A stretch of 64,000 nucleotides of DNA from Adenophora triphylla var. japonica (lineage: Eukaryota; Streptophyta; Magnoliopsida; Asterales; Campanulaceae). The translations under genes and the position numbers were made by a program. The notes beneath the pieces are model-generated. The model ran no database searches. It was not told the DNA's origin and was given only the letters and a program-made list of their open reading frames with translations. Of this stretch, positions 45,991 through 56,414 are shown one piece after another. Location: contig JAFEMH010002575.1 of the NCBI GenBank assembly GCA_022495995.1, forward strand, positions 266,079-330,078, written 5' to 3'. Position 1 is the first letter of the stretch. Each line of letters begins with the position of its first letter.

Positions 45991-46703
45991 AAAAATGTCA
46001 TCTTTTCATTAAAGTGTCATTTTTCATCATACATTTCCCCCTTTCCCCCAACCTTGGAACGGACCGGTGTAAAAGATCCTATCTTTACATCGTTCCTTCC
46101 ATTAAAGGTTCCATATTTCTTTAGAAAGGGATACCTTGAACCCTATATCTCCGATTATCGCTTAAGAAAGAGTATGAAGCCTCTATACGAGCTCGACCTG
46201 CCCTTAAAGCGTAGGATTGATGGGCTAAGGACCCTCCTTTCCTAAAGAACCTCATCTTTGACCAAAAGAGAGTCATTCTCTCGATCACGCAAGTCCCGAG
46301 GGTCCCGAGGTTAAAATGCGATGATCACAAGTCATAAGATGAGGACGGGATCATAATCCCAAATACATAAAATTTCAAGGAATCCCGAGCGACAACCAAT
46401 AAATGGTTTGTACGTCCAGAAGACAACTTGGGACATTTCCCCGTTATTTTCAAACACATGCACACAAGAAAGCACGCAAGTAAGCACGATTAATGAAATC
46501 TTGGGAGACTTGCTCCGGCAAGGCACTTTGGGTGAACGCCAAACGTTCTTCCCAAGGGGTAACTTAACCTCCGAACCCATAAAACCTTTTTTTCAAAGTT
46601 TTGAGGTAATCAAAATGGCGTGGCGACTCCGTTTTTCAAATAACTCGGATGTCTTCAAACTCGCGTGAATCCAACACAAAATTTGGGCACCACATTCACA
46701 GTT

Positions 46704-46721
46704 TGGCGACTCCGCTGGGGA
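46704..46721 (+). promoter_or_regulatory. Primer binding site (tRNA-Arg)
   Basis: TGGCGACTCCGCTGGGGA lies three bases after the LTR end. It is the complement of a plant tRNA-Arg 3' end and is typical of Ogre elements. Confidence 0.92.
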
Positions 46722-48123
46722 ACTACCCAAAGGAGAAAAGCTTTTATTTTCAAAACAAAAAATCGATACTCGGTATATAGGTGGAAACCACTTACCCTTC
46801 CTGTACACTCCCTGACGTGGGAGTTGGGATAACCGGTGGTTTAACAATCCACGTACCAGTATCCCTTTTCGAAAAAACAATTTTGAAAAAAAAAAATAGA
46901 AGAAAGCTTTTCCCTTTGAGCGGGTTAGACTCCCATCGCCGATTTCATTAATCGTGCTTGCTTTCTTTACCATGCATTGCATCATTTGCATCTTGGAATC
47001 TGTGCATACTTTGAAACGGGAAACAACCCGAAAAATAGCAAAAGGAGTGGAACCTGGAAAATTGATCCATGCAGTCGTACGGCTCAATCCTCATTGGATT
47101 CTGACCGGGCGACCTCAGTGGCAATTCCACCAGAAAAAATCATGGTTAATCTGGCAGTCCTAGCAGCTTGGGGCTATTCAGCTCCATGACTGACTGGGGC
47201 TCCCAGAAAATTTACGTGCTTATGTGTTGCATTTTTCCCCGTCCCGAAAATCATTCCTTTAAAACACATTTATGAAAATCTCTGTTTTAACTCAAAAAGG
47301 AACATTTTTAGGAGACCGCACACTACGCGCACCTGATATATCCTGTACACTTTTGCACGCACGTCCTTCAAACCCGAGGGTGGTTCCAGATGCAGTCACG
47401 GACAGCCTTACGATGCTCCCGGGCGCGCACGGAATCATCCCAACCTCCCCATGGCAGCCAGTGTCGACCAATGCACAGACCGTGTCACACATTTCAAAAA
47501 ACCGTGACTTTTTGATTGGTTTTTGGTCTAGTCCGTGTCATATAGCCCAGTTGCATACCCACGTAAAGGTCAAGCCTTAGCTCATAACGGAAGCCAAGAT
47601 TTTCGCTCAAGCGAAATTCTGCCGAAATTCCGACAAGGAAAAATCGGTGGAATCTTGACTCCGACATTGACTATTGACCTTGACCCGCACGGAATGCGTA
47701 AGAGTCAAGACCGAGTCTTTGCCAAAAAAAATCAAAAGATCTTTCGCTCAAGCGAAGCTCTGCCAAAATTCCGACAAGGAAAAATTGGCAAGATCTTGAC
47801 CGGCATTGACTTCGATTCCGACTCACGCACTGCGTATGCAACGAAGTTCAATGTGACACTGTGTCATCCGGCTTTTTACCGCCCGACCCATGCCTATTAT
47901 TCTCTCGGACATTACCGAAAGTCAAAAACCGTCATTCGCCCAAGCGAAACTCTGTCAAAGATCCGTCAAGGCAGAGAGACGAGACTTTCCCGATATTGCC
48001 TTGACTATAATCCGCATCGCTCGTGCGTTGAAAAGTCCTATGACCCGCTAGACCCGATAGGAGCGTTCTTTACTCTCGGTTGGTGGGATCCGCGTGCCCT
48101 ATAGGACCCTCGCCCGGGGCTGT
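46722..48123 (+). other. Leader of the plus-strand Ogre-like element
   Basis: No domain-bearing frame. Three hairpin-forming TTCGCTCAAGCGAA motifs (47602-47615, 47743-47756, and 47935-47948 with one change) are each followed by a similar CTCTGCCAAAATTCCGACAA segment, so a diverged ~60-bp unit occurs three times. The 189-codon frame at 47535-48104 crosses these repeats and has no recognisable domain. Confidence 0.6.
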
Positions 48124-49852
48124 TGTGATGAATGTGTATCCGAAAATTTTCCCATTTTTGTTTGAAAAAATCAACGAAAACGGAGTCACCACGCCATTTT
48201 AATTTTGAGGGCCAAAACTTTGAAAAAAGCCCGAGATCAGAGATTTAGGTTCGGAGGTCATGTTACACGCCGGGAAGGACGTTAGTGTGCACCCGGAATG
48301 CCTCGTAAAACGAGTCTTCCAAGCTGAAAATCATTTGTGTGTGTGTGTGTGTGTGTGTGTGTTTTGGCCAAAATACTTTGAAACTCAGAAAAGTAAAAAT
48401 AGGGATATCTTTTCAAGACTTTAAACTGATCCCATGATTTTTTGGGGGATATTTGGATTGAGATTTGGTACTCAAAAGACCTTTTGAAGTTGAGAGCCAT
48501 TTCTGCCAGAATGAAAAAGGCAGTGGACCTTTGATTTTGAAATGTATTCAAGGGTCTTAAAACTTCATAATCTGGATAAACTCAGAGAATGAAAGTTGTT
48601 CCAGACACCTTAAATAAGGTTTGTGCGAATGAATTTTCCATTTTGGAGGAGATTTGAGGGGTCAAAACCTTCTAGAAACCTCAGATATGAGATCTGGATT
48701 CCCAGAAGCTGATGAACTAGCCTCTGAAAGAAAATTTGAAAAGAGGAGTTTTACTCACCCAAAAAATAAAGTAAAAATATGTCTGGAAATCTCTGGATGT
48801 TGGCAACAAAAAGTGTTTTGTAGTCAACATCAAATTACAAGTTCATCTGTGTCCAAAAATTAAGACAATGGACTGAGGTCTGGGAAAATTGCTACTGGAC
48901 AGCAACTTCTCAAGAAATAAAATATGATTTAAAAGGGGGGTTTTGCATCCATGCTTGTCCCCATTTCCCTAGGTTTTGGTTAGTGATCACTAGACATTTT
49001 AGTGGTGAATCGACTATACCAAACCATCCTTGGGGTACATTAGGACTAAGCATTTCATTTGCTTGGGAAGGGGATTTTTATCCTTTGAAAATGAGATTTT
49101 ATGCTTGAAAATGGTTTTTAGGGTTTTGAAAATGAGTTTTCTTTGTAAGAAAGTAAGAAAACTTGAAAATAATTTTGATCTTTGTAGAAGATCATCCATG
49201 GAGATGGTCTTCCATGGTGATCTTCTTAGATCTAGAGCAAGAAGATGAAAGAACTACATTTTGTAGTTTGAAGATGCATGCATGGTTGAGATTTAGGGTT
49301 AGGAGAAGGAGGGTTTACCAATCTTCCTTGTGTTCTTGAGTGTTTGGCTTGAGTGTATGAGTGTTTAGGGCTTTAATATGAGAGTGAGTGGATGAGTATG
49401 AGTTGGGAAAGATTGGAGAGAAAATGGTGACAATTCAAGTGAATTCTCACTGTTTTCTCTCTATATTTCGCCAGAGGTTCGGTGCAAGATGTGTTGTGGC
49501 TTCCTATTTTTGTGACTGGAGGGCTCAATTTATAGCCCTCTGAAAATTACAAACCCATCCACGCGGACAGGACCTGCAGCGTGCACTGTTCATTAAATGC
49601 AGCTTCAGGCTTTGGACACAAGGAATAAAATTCAAAAATCTCAGCAGAAAATGTTTTTCAACTTGCTGTTTCGGGATTTTCTTAATTCTTTTGCTTTTTG
49701 AGATTCCTTGGAAGGTTTAACTCTAAATAGCAATGCCCATTTTACCCTTACTTTTTTAGAAAAGTTAGGATTGTTAGGAATTGTTAGAAATGTTATAACT
49801 TTCGTTAATTTTCTAACGAAAATTCTAACAAGCTCAAATTGGAGCACTTACA
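48124..49852 (-). repeat. 3' LTR of the minus-strand Ogre-like element
   Basis: On the minus strand it runs TGTAAGTGCTCC...ATTCATCACA, 1729 bp. The U5 module CTCCGAACCT...GGCGTGGTGACTCCG near 48260-48181 is shared with the LTRs at 1-1443 and 44980-46700. (GT)n is at 48334-48361. No PBS lies on its inner side; a polypurine tract lies at its U3 side. Confidence 0.82.
49528..49534 (-). promoter_or_regulatory. LTR TATA box
   Basis: The minus strand reads GGGCTATAAATTGAG. About 20 bp further upstream is CCTGTCCGCGTGGATGG (49571-49555), a degenerate copy of the palindrome found at 52851 and 56277. Confidence 0.65.
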
Positions 49853-49863
49853 GTAGCCCCTCG
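49853..49863 (-). promoter_or_regulatory. Polypurine tract
   Basis: The minus strand reads CGAGGGGCTAC directly before the LTR start (TGTAAGTG). Confidence 0.55.
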
Positions 49864-49979
49864 GCGACGGCGCTTTCGAAGGAAGCGGGGTCGTCGATAA
49901 GAGTAAGGCTCCATATTTGGCAGGATGATCGAGTGATCGGGTGGCTGAACCTAGCGATAGGCTACCTACGTATCCCGAA

Positions 49980-50580
49980 TGGGAATCAAGCCGGCCGTAG
50001 TTCGGGTCTTTGACCCTGGAGATGATGGCGTTTTAGGTGCCTCGAACCTGATGAGCGAGTTCTGCAGTCGGTTGCTGGAAAGAAACTCTGCTGGGGATAA
50101 GAGATGACCATTTTCGGTCTGATGGCTATCCGCTCTGCTGGGGATAGGAATGATCATTTTCGGTCTGATGGCTATCCGCTCTGCTGGGGATTTTTGCGAT
50201 TTATCGCTTTCCTAGTGATAGCGTCTTAGGTGCCTCAAACCTTGGAGATGGCGTTTTAGGTGCCTCGAACCTTGATGATGATGGCTTTTTAGGTGCCTCG
50301 GACCTTGGAGATGGCGTTTTAGGTGCCTCGAACCTTGATGATGATGGCTTTTTAGGCGCCTCGGACCTTAATTTGAAATGGCCTTTCGGTGGACTTCGTC
50401 TGGCTGTAGAAGGAGAGGGTGACCGTTTTGGTCGAGGGCTGGACCTAATGATAGGCTACCTACGTATCCCTAGTGGGAATCAAGCCCTTTCGTAGTTCGA
50501 GTACTACTCGAGATTCCGTTGGCTTTTGGGATTCCGTTAACTTTCTTTGGGGATTTCGTTAGCCTTTCTTTGAGGAAAAT
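49980..50580 (-). repeat. Short repeat families in the Ogre 3' region
   Basis: Three intermingled families occur. A ~25-35-bp unit, GCGTTTTAGGTGCCTCGAAC, has about six copies (50027-50370). A ~58-bp unit, CTCTGCTGGGGATA...ATTTTCGGTCTGATGG, has two to three copies (50087-50192). A ~60-bp unit containing GGCTACCTACGTATCCC is at 49960 and 50455. Confidence 0.8.
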
Positions 50581-50599
50581 CGGACGTATTCGTCGCAGG

Positions 50600-52735
50600 A
50601 ATTGGTCTTACGTTTGGCTAGGTTGGGTAATTTTGATGAAAGATACGGGATCTCGTTATCTTTCTCGGGGAGATCGGTCTTACGTTTGGCTAGGGATGAT
50701 TTTGATGAAAGATACGGGATCTCGTTATCTTTCTCGGGGCACTCGGTCTTACGTTTGGCTAGTGGGAAGATTTTGATGAAAGATACGGGATCTCGTTATC
50801 TTTCTCGGGCACTCGGTCTTACGTTTGGCTAGGGAAGATTTTGATGAAAGATACGGGATCCGTTATCTTTCTCGGGGCACTCGGTCTTACGTTTGGCTCA
50901 GGGAAGATTTTGATGAAAGATACGGGATCCGTTATCTTTCTCGGGGCACTCGGTCTTACGTTTGGCTTTGCAGGGTAATTTTTGATGAAAGATACGGGAT
51001 CTCGTTATCTTTCTCGGGGCACTCGGTCTTACGTTTGGCTAGGGAAGATTTTGATGAAAGATACGGGATCTCGTTATCTTTCTCGGGGCACTCGGTCTTA
51101 CGTTTTTTTGCCGGGAATGATTTTGATGAAATATACGGGATCTCGTTATCTTTCTCGGGGCACTCGGTCTTACGTTTGGCTAGGGAAATTTTGATGAAAG
51201 ATACGGGATCTCGTTATCTTTCTCGGGTCACTCGGTCTTACGTTTGATCTTAGGGAAGATTTTGATGAAAGATACGGGATCTCGTTATCTTTCTCAAAGA
51301 TCGGTCTTACGTTTGGCTTGCTAGGGAAGATTTTGATGAAAGATACGGGATCTCGTTATCTTTCTCGAGGAGGTCGGTCTTACGTTTGGCTGCAGGAAGA
51401 TTTTGATGAAAGATACGGGATCCGTTATCTTTCTCGGGGCACTCGGTCTTACGTTTGGCTGCAGGAAGATTTTGATGAAAGATACGGGATCTCGTTATCT
51501 TTCTCGGCAGATCGGTCTTACGTTTGGCTCAGGGGAAGATTTTGATGAAAGATACGGGATTCGTTATCTTTCTCGGGGCACTTCGGTCTTACGTTTGGCT
51601 AGGGGAAAATTTTGATGAAAGATACGGGATCCGTTATCTTTCTCGGGGCACTCGGTCTTACGTTTGGCTGGGAAGATTTTGATGAAAGATACGGGATCCG
51701 TTATCTTTCTCGGGGCACTCGGTCTTACGTTTGGCTAGGGAAGATTTTGATGAAAGATACGGGATCTCGTTATCTTTCTCGAAGAGATCGGTCTTACGTT
51801 TGGCTAGGGAAGATTTTGATGAAAGATACGGGATCCGTTATCTTTCTCGAAGAGACGGTCTTACGTTTGACTAGCAGGGAAGATTTTGATGAAAGATACG
51901 GGATCTCGTTATCTTTCTCGGGGCACTCGGTCTTACGTTTGGCTGCAGGGAAATGATTTTGATGAAAGATACGGGATCTCGTTATCTTTCTCGAAGAGAT
52001 CGGTCTTACGTTTGGCTAGCAGGGAAGATTTTGATGAAAGATACGGGATCCGTTATCTTTCTCGGAGAACTCGGTCTTACGTTTGGCTAGGGAAGATTTT
52101 GATGAAAGATACGGGATCTCGTTATCTTTCTCGAGGAGACTCGGTCTTACGTTTGACTGGGAAGATTTTGATGAAAGATACGGGATCCGTTATCTTTCTC
52201 GAAGAGATCGGTCTTACGTTTGGCTAGGGAAATGATTTTGATGAAAGATACGGGATCTCGTTATCTTTCTCGAAGAGATCGGTCTTACGTTTGACTGCCG
52301 GGGAAGATTTTGATGAAAGATACGGGATCCGTTATCTTTCTCGAAGAGATCGGTCTTACGTTTGACTGCCGGGGAAGATTTTGATGAAAGATACGGGATC
52401 TCGTTATCTTTCTCGAGGAGATCGGTCTTACGTTTGACTGCCGGGAAATGATTTTGATGAAAGATACGGGATCTCGTTATCTTTCTCGCAGAGATCGGTC
52501 TTACGTTTGACTGCCGGGGAAGATTTTGATGAAAGATACGGGATCTCGTTATCTTTCTCGGGGCACTCGGTCTTACGTTTGGACTCAGGAAGATTTTGAT
52601 GAAAGATACGGGATCCGTTATCTTTCTCGGGGCACTCGGTCTTACGTTTTACTGCCGGGAAGATTTTGATGAAAGATACGGGATCCGTTATCTTTCTCGG
52701 GGCACTCGGTCTTACGTTTGACTGCCGGGGAATGA
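50600..52735 (-). repeat. ~69-bp tandem array, about 31 copies, in the Ogre 3' region
   Basis: The unit contains TTACGTTTGGCT, GATTTTGATGAAAGATACGG, GATC(TC)CGTTATCTTTCTCG and a variable GGGCACTCGGTC or AGAGATCGGTC. Lengths vary by a few bases (about 64-73) through small indels. It is noncoding; frames across it are artefacts of the repeat. Tandem arrays in this position, between the coding region and the 3' LTR, are known for Ogre-type elements and can seed satellite DNA. Confidence 0.93.
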
Positions 52736-52850
52736 TTTTCTTGACAAGGGGCTGACTTTGGTTAACTTTGGTTAACTCTGTCAAGTTGGGGACTGAATTG
52801 CAGAGTCCTGGAATTTTAAGGGGCAAAAGGGTCATTTTGACCCTTGCAAT

Positions 52851-52868
52851 CCTATCCGCGCGGATAGG
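52851..52868. promoter_or_regulatory. Perfect 18-bp palindrome upstream of the antisense PMD gene
   Basis: CCTATCCGCGCGGATAGG is its own reverse complement. A TATTAAAGAGGG box lies 17-28 bp downstream (about 52885), followed by a CT-rich leader. It is a plausible core-promoter-associated element. Confidence 0.55.
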
Positions 52869-52984
52869 AGCTGGAAGTCAGGGGTATTAAAGAGGGCCAA
52901 CGCCCTTTTCTTCTTCTTCCTCAGTTTTACAGTTTTTTCTGCACTTACGAGGGAGAGAGAGAGAGAACCGAGGAGAACCTCCAT

Positions 52985-55940
52985 TGAAGGCCAAAAAGCT
53001 TCGAAAATCTTCCGATTTCTTCGATTTTTCGAGCGATGGAACACGGGGAAGGCGCTTTTCAAGGCCAAGGACGTGGCCCGGTGGCGGAGAGACGATTGGA
53101 GCTCGTCCGGATGAGGAGGCATTACAATCTTTCGTAATCGGTTGCGGAGGAGCCCTACCCCGATGCTTGGCAACATTGGGCTTCGGATTCGAATCTCCGA
53201 ACGGTATACTTTGAAACCCTTTGATCCCTTTGTTGATTTCTTGTTTGAAATTTGAATTTTAGGTGATTTTTGAAATTTTTTTTTTTTGAAATTGAATATT
53301 GCATGTTCATTGTCTTTGAATCTTGATGATTATGTGAGTAACCCAAAATGTGCATTTTGCTTGGGAAAAAGAATTGGCATTTTCGCCATTTTTTTTTTTA
53401 ATTCGAAAATTGCATGTGAAAATTCGAAAATTGTGATTTTTTTTTTGAAATTGAATATTGCATGTTGATGATGATGATTTTTTTTTTTGAAATTGAATAT
53501 TGATGAATGATGATTTTTTTTTTTTGAAATTGAATATTGATATTGATGAATGATGCAATGCATGCATTTTGTTTGGAAAGAATGGGCATTTTGCCAATAT
53601 GAGATGTATGTATGTTTAGGATTTTTTATTTTTGAAAAGTGGGACGGATTTTTCCTCCCGTTGCATGTAAGATGGATGATATGCATGTATGCAATTTTTT
53701 TTTTTGAGATGATGGATGGTATGCATGTTATTTTATGAAAATGGGACGGAGTTTTTACTTCCGTAGGAATGCATCTTTTTTTTTTGATGAATGCATTGGG
53801 ATTTGCTGAAAACTGTTTTCTTTTATGCGAGAAAAATGGGGCTATGCTCATTGTATGCTGTTATGCTGTCGAAATTTTTTTTTTTAATGCATGTGTATGC
53901 TTTTTTTTTTGTGCAAACGCAATTTTTTTTTTGATATTTTCTCTCTTTCTTTTTTTTTTGCAGGGCGGAAACCGTTTTGTAACGGAGCAGCTGAACAAAA
54001 TGAAGACTCGAGGATCGGTGGAGTCCGTGATTGACTTGTGGGACCGGCTTCCGAATGCGGGCCGAGGAGCTTTGCCGAGTCCGAGACAGATTGTTGTCGA
54101 GACGGGGCTCTGGGAGTTTGTCGAGTGCTTGAGGGGACTGGTCAAGTTCCCTAAGAGCAAGGGCTTGATGTTTGCTCTGGCGCAGCATTGGTGGGACGCG
54201 ACCCACACCTTCCACTTCTTCTGGGGCGAGGCTACGGTTACGCCCTCCGACTATGCTGCGATTACGGGCCTGTCCTTTAATGGACGCAGCATTGAGTGGC
54301 GGGATGGCTACAACGATGCCTGATCCGCAGCTCTTCTTGGATTTTCCCCTATTCCCAAAAAGGGGATGGGGATGGAGTATGCCGTGGTCTACGGCAAGAT
54401 TGTGGAGACCATAGCGAGCTATGAGGCTGGGGAGGAGAGGATAGGCGCCGATCAGATTGCCAGGGCCTTCTTGTGGTTTGCTTTTTCGAGCACCCTCTTT
54501 GGGCATGCTGAGGGGACGGCAGTCTTTGCCTTGTTGAGGTCCTTGGAGGACATGGAGACGGCCGGAGATGTCTCGTGGGGAGAGGCCGGGCTGGCAGAGC
54601 TTTATTTTGCTCTCGATAGGTACAGCCGGAAGGCTGTGAGCTCTTTGTACTGCTTTGAGTTTGCCCTGGAGGTATAAGCTCTCTTTTTGCTTTCCCTCTT
54701 TTTTTTTTGAGCACGCACTTTTCTTTTGCACTGGATTGATTGGATTTTTACCTTTCGCAGGTATGGGCGTTGGAGTTTTTCCACGTCACGATGTGGCGGC
54801 ACTCGCGGAGCACGTCGGCGTATCCGGCCATGCAGCCTTGGTCCAAGCATGCCCGGAGAAGATAAGCTCCAGGGGGCGTACGACTCTCAGTGTACGCGGA
54901 TTGCCTTCCTTCGACGCGAGGCCGAGACAGATGAGGGGATGATATTCTTCCCCCGGGATCTCTTTGAGGTGGCAGCAGCTGAAGGGCGCCGAGATCCGGA
55001 CCGTGGCAACGGAGGATTTTGAGAGGTCTGACCTGCGATGCCTATTATCTGGAGAGAGGGTGACGCGTCAGCATGGCGTGAACTCGCCTTTGAGGACACC
55101 GGTGGAGCCTCCCGCTGATATGATGCACCCGAGCGATCGGTCCGTGACCTGGGATGATTACCGAGCCGGCCAGCACTTCTCGGATTTCGTGGCGATTGAG
55201 CCGTATGCGACATTCGTCTTGAGGAGGCTGAGGATGCCTCAGGTTCTGGATGGGAGGGGCTTGGGATCCCGCGGTACCCTCTACGGATTTTTCCTATATC
55301 CAGGATGGGGTCCGATTGAGGGTGCATATCCTCAGCAGACCCGAGCGACTTCCACGAGCTTTCCGGCCTCGTCCGGGTATGAAGGTATGGCTTTTTTACG
55401 CTTCTTTTCTTTCTTTTGTTTCATCATCTTTAGCATTACCCCCCTTTTTTTTTTGACGCTTTTGCTTTTGTGCAGTTTTCGGAGGTGGTCGTCGAGAAGC
55501 TGACGGAGCAAGTGATCGGGGCCAAGAGATTCATCAGGAGGATGGTCGCTTGCGGGGCTCCTCAGGCTAGAGCGAGGCAACCACGACGGCGGCGTCGACG
55601 GGAAGGCTTCCCTATTCGCTCAGAGACTTCTTCAGAGACTCCTCTGTCTCCTCTCATTGATCCCCGCGGCGGTGCTGCCTTCGGATCACGACATTCTGGG
55701 GATCCACACGCGCGGGACACGTTTGGCAACATGGCGGGTCGTCTTCGTACGTCAGGAGTCCGACGCCTTCACCTTCGGATACGACTTTCTCGCAGATCTC
55801 GGCTTGCCCTGATCAAGCGTGCCGGCTGGTCCTGATGAGCCTCTTTCTGGAGACGAGGACGATTCTGAGCTCGAGATTTTCAGGGCTCCTAGGAGGCGGG
55901 CCCGAGTCGCAAGAGGGGCCGGGCAGACATCGGGCGTCTG
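52985..55940 (+). pseudogene. Plant mobile domain (PMD) gene with introns, antisense inside the Ogre-like element
   Basis: PMD proteins (Pfam PMD; relatives of MAIN/MAIL1) occur as host genes and as transposon-borne copies. Exon 1 is uncertain (to about 53203, donor ACG|GTATAC). Exon 2 (53964-54671) follows a TTTTTTGCAG acceptor and holds the PMD core: HWWDATHTFHFFWGEA, TVTPSDYAAITGL, then RAFLWFAFSSTLFG and SWGEAGLAELYFAL. One in-frame TGA sits at 54321-54323. Exon 3 (54761-55384) starts VWALEFFHVTMW, but has at least one frameshift near 54860. Exon 4 begins at 55476 and is Arg-rich. Introns 54672-54760 and 55385-55475 have GT...AG on this strand, opposite to the retroelement. Not intact. 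Confidence 0.75.
53204..53963 (+). other. Intron 1 of the PMD gene, T-rich with a repeated unit
   Basis: Bounded by GGTATAC and TTTTTTGCAG. TTTTTTTTGAAATTGAATATT recurs about four times (near 53277, 53438, 53480 and 53516), and several further long T runs follow. It could also include 5' UTR; splicing is inferred. Confidence 0.55.
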
Positions 55941-56110
55941 AGACTCCAATTGATTTTTTTTTGAGATTTGAGATTGAGATTTAGATTTGTACAGCCTTAT
56001 GCACATTTTTTTTTTTTTTTTTTTTTGGATGTAATAATTTAGGATTTTATTTTATGAATGGAATGTAATAATTTAGGATTTTATTTTATGAATGCAATGC
56101 AATGAATGCA
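55941..56110 (+). other. 3' region of the PMD gene
   Basis: Contains a run of about 22 T (56006-56027) and a ~36-bp tandem duplication, ATGTAATAATTTAGGATTTT..., at 56030 and 56066. ATGAATGCAATGCAATGAATG follows. Possibly 3' UTR; noncoding. Confidence 0.5.
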
Positions 56111-56276
56111 GTGTTGCATGAGCCTTGGTTTTTTTTTTGCAAGGGTGTTTGGTATATGGGACTGGTTTTGGGGAGGTTTTTGCACAAGTTTCCAAGTGCA
56201 ACCGGGACGGAATATTCCTCTTTTGGTGTGGCAGCCTTAGGATGCCCAAGGGGTTTTTTTTTGGTAATGACACTTG

Positions 56277-56290
56277 TATCCGCGCGGATA
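56277..56290. promoter_or_regulatory. 14-bp palindrome upstream of the second antisense gene
   Basis: TATCCGCGCGGATA is identical to the centre of the 18-bp palindrome at 52851. It lies about 140 bp upstream of the likely start codon at 56415. Confidence 0.5.
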
Positions 56291-56414
56291 GGGTCAAGAT
56301 CTGACAGTTTTCATTTATTTCGGTGGTTGGATATGGTTTGGACCATAAATGTCATTGAAACTTCATCTTCTGCAGTTCAAACTCACTGGAATTTCGGGAG
56401 AGAAGAGAAAAAAC

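Larger units (their letters stand above)
44980..46700 (+). repeat. 5' LTR of the plus-strand Ogre-like element
   Basis: It starts TGTAAGTACCCAAATCTGG and ends CCACATTCACA; 1721 bp. U3 holds heat-shock-element-like dyads and a hairpin, and TATAAAT is at 45284. The transcribed part has a dispersed GCATCATTTGCAT repeat (45660-45990). U5 carries a PBS-like TGGCGACTCCG at 46621. Confidence 0.85.
44980..48123 (+). mobile_element. 5' part of a plus-strand Ogre-like element (LTR and leader)
   Basis: The LTR 44980-46700 is followed by a tRNA-Arg PBS (46704-46721) and about 1.4 kb of noncoding leader. At 48124 an oppositely oriented LTR interrupts; its coding region, if still present, lies beyond the window. 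It is inserted in the gag copy ending at 44979. LTR modules shared with 1-1443 and 48124-49852 place it in the Ogre/Tat lineage. Confidence 0.8.

Noticed and set aside
47535..48104. A 189-codon plus-strand gene in the Ogre-like leader
   Set aside because: It crosses the diverged leader repeats, has no domain and lies between PBS and where gag should begin; best regarded as leader.
50600..52735. Regular repeat with spaced units, as in a CRISPR array
   Set aside because: Units are contiguous with no unique spacers, and the context is a plant retroelement.
50519..52835. Long open frames across the 69-bp array with a repeating YGISLSFSGHSV-type peptide
   Set aside because: 69 is a multiple of 3, so the repeat keeps a frame open by itself; no start context, no domain, and small indels shift the frame between copies.
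53330..53851. A 173-codon minus-strand frame in the PMD intron
   Set aside because: It is Lys-rich code from T runs read on the opposite strand, and has no domain.
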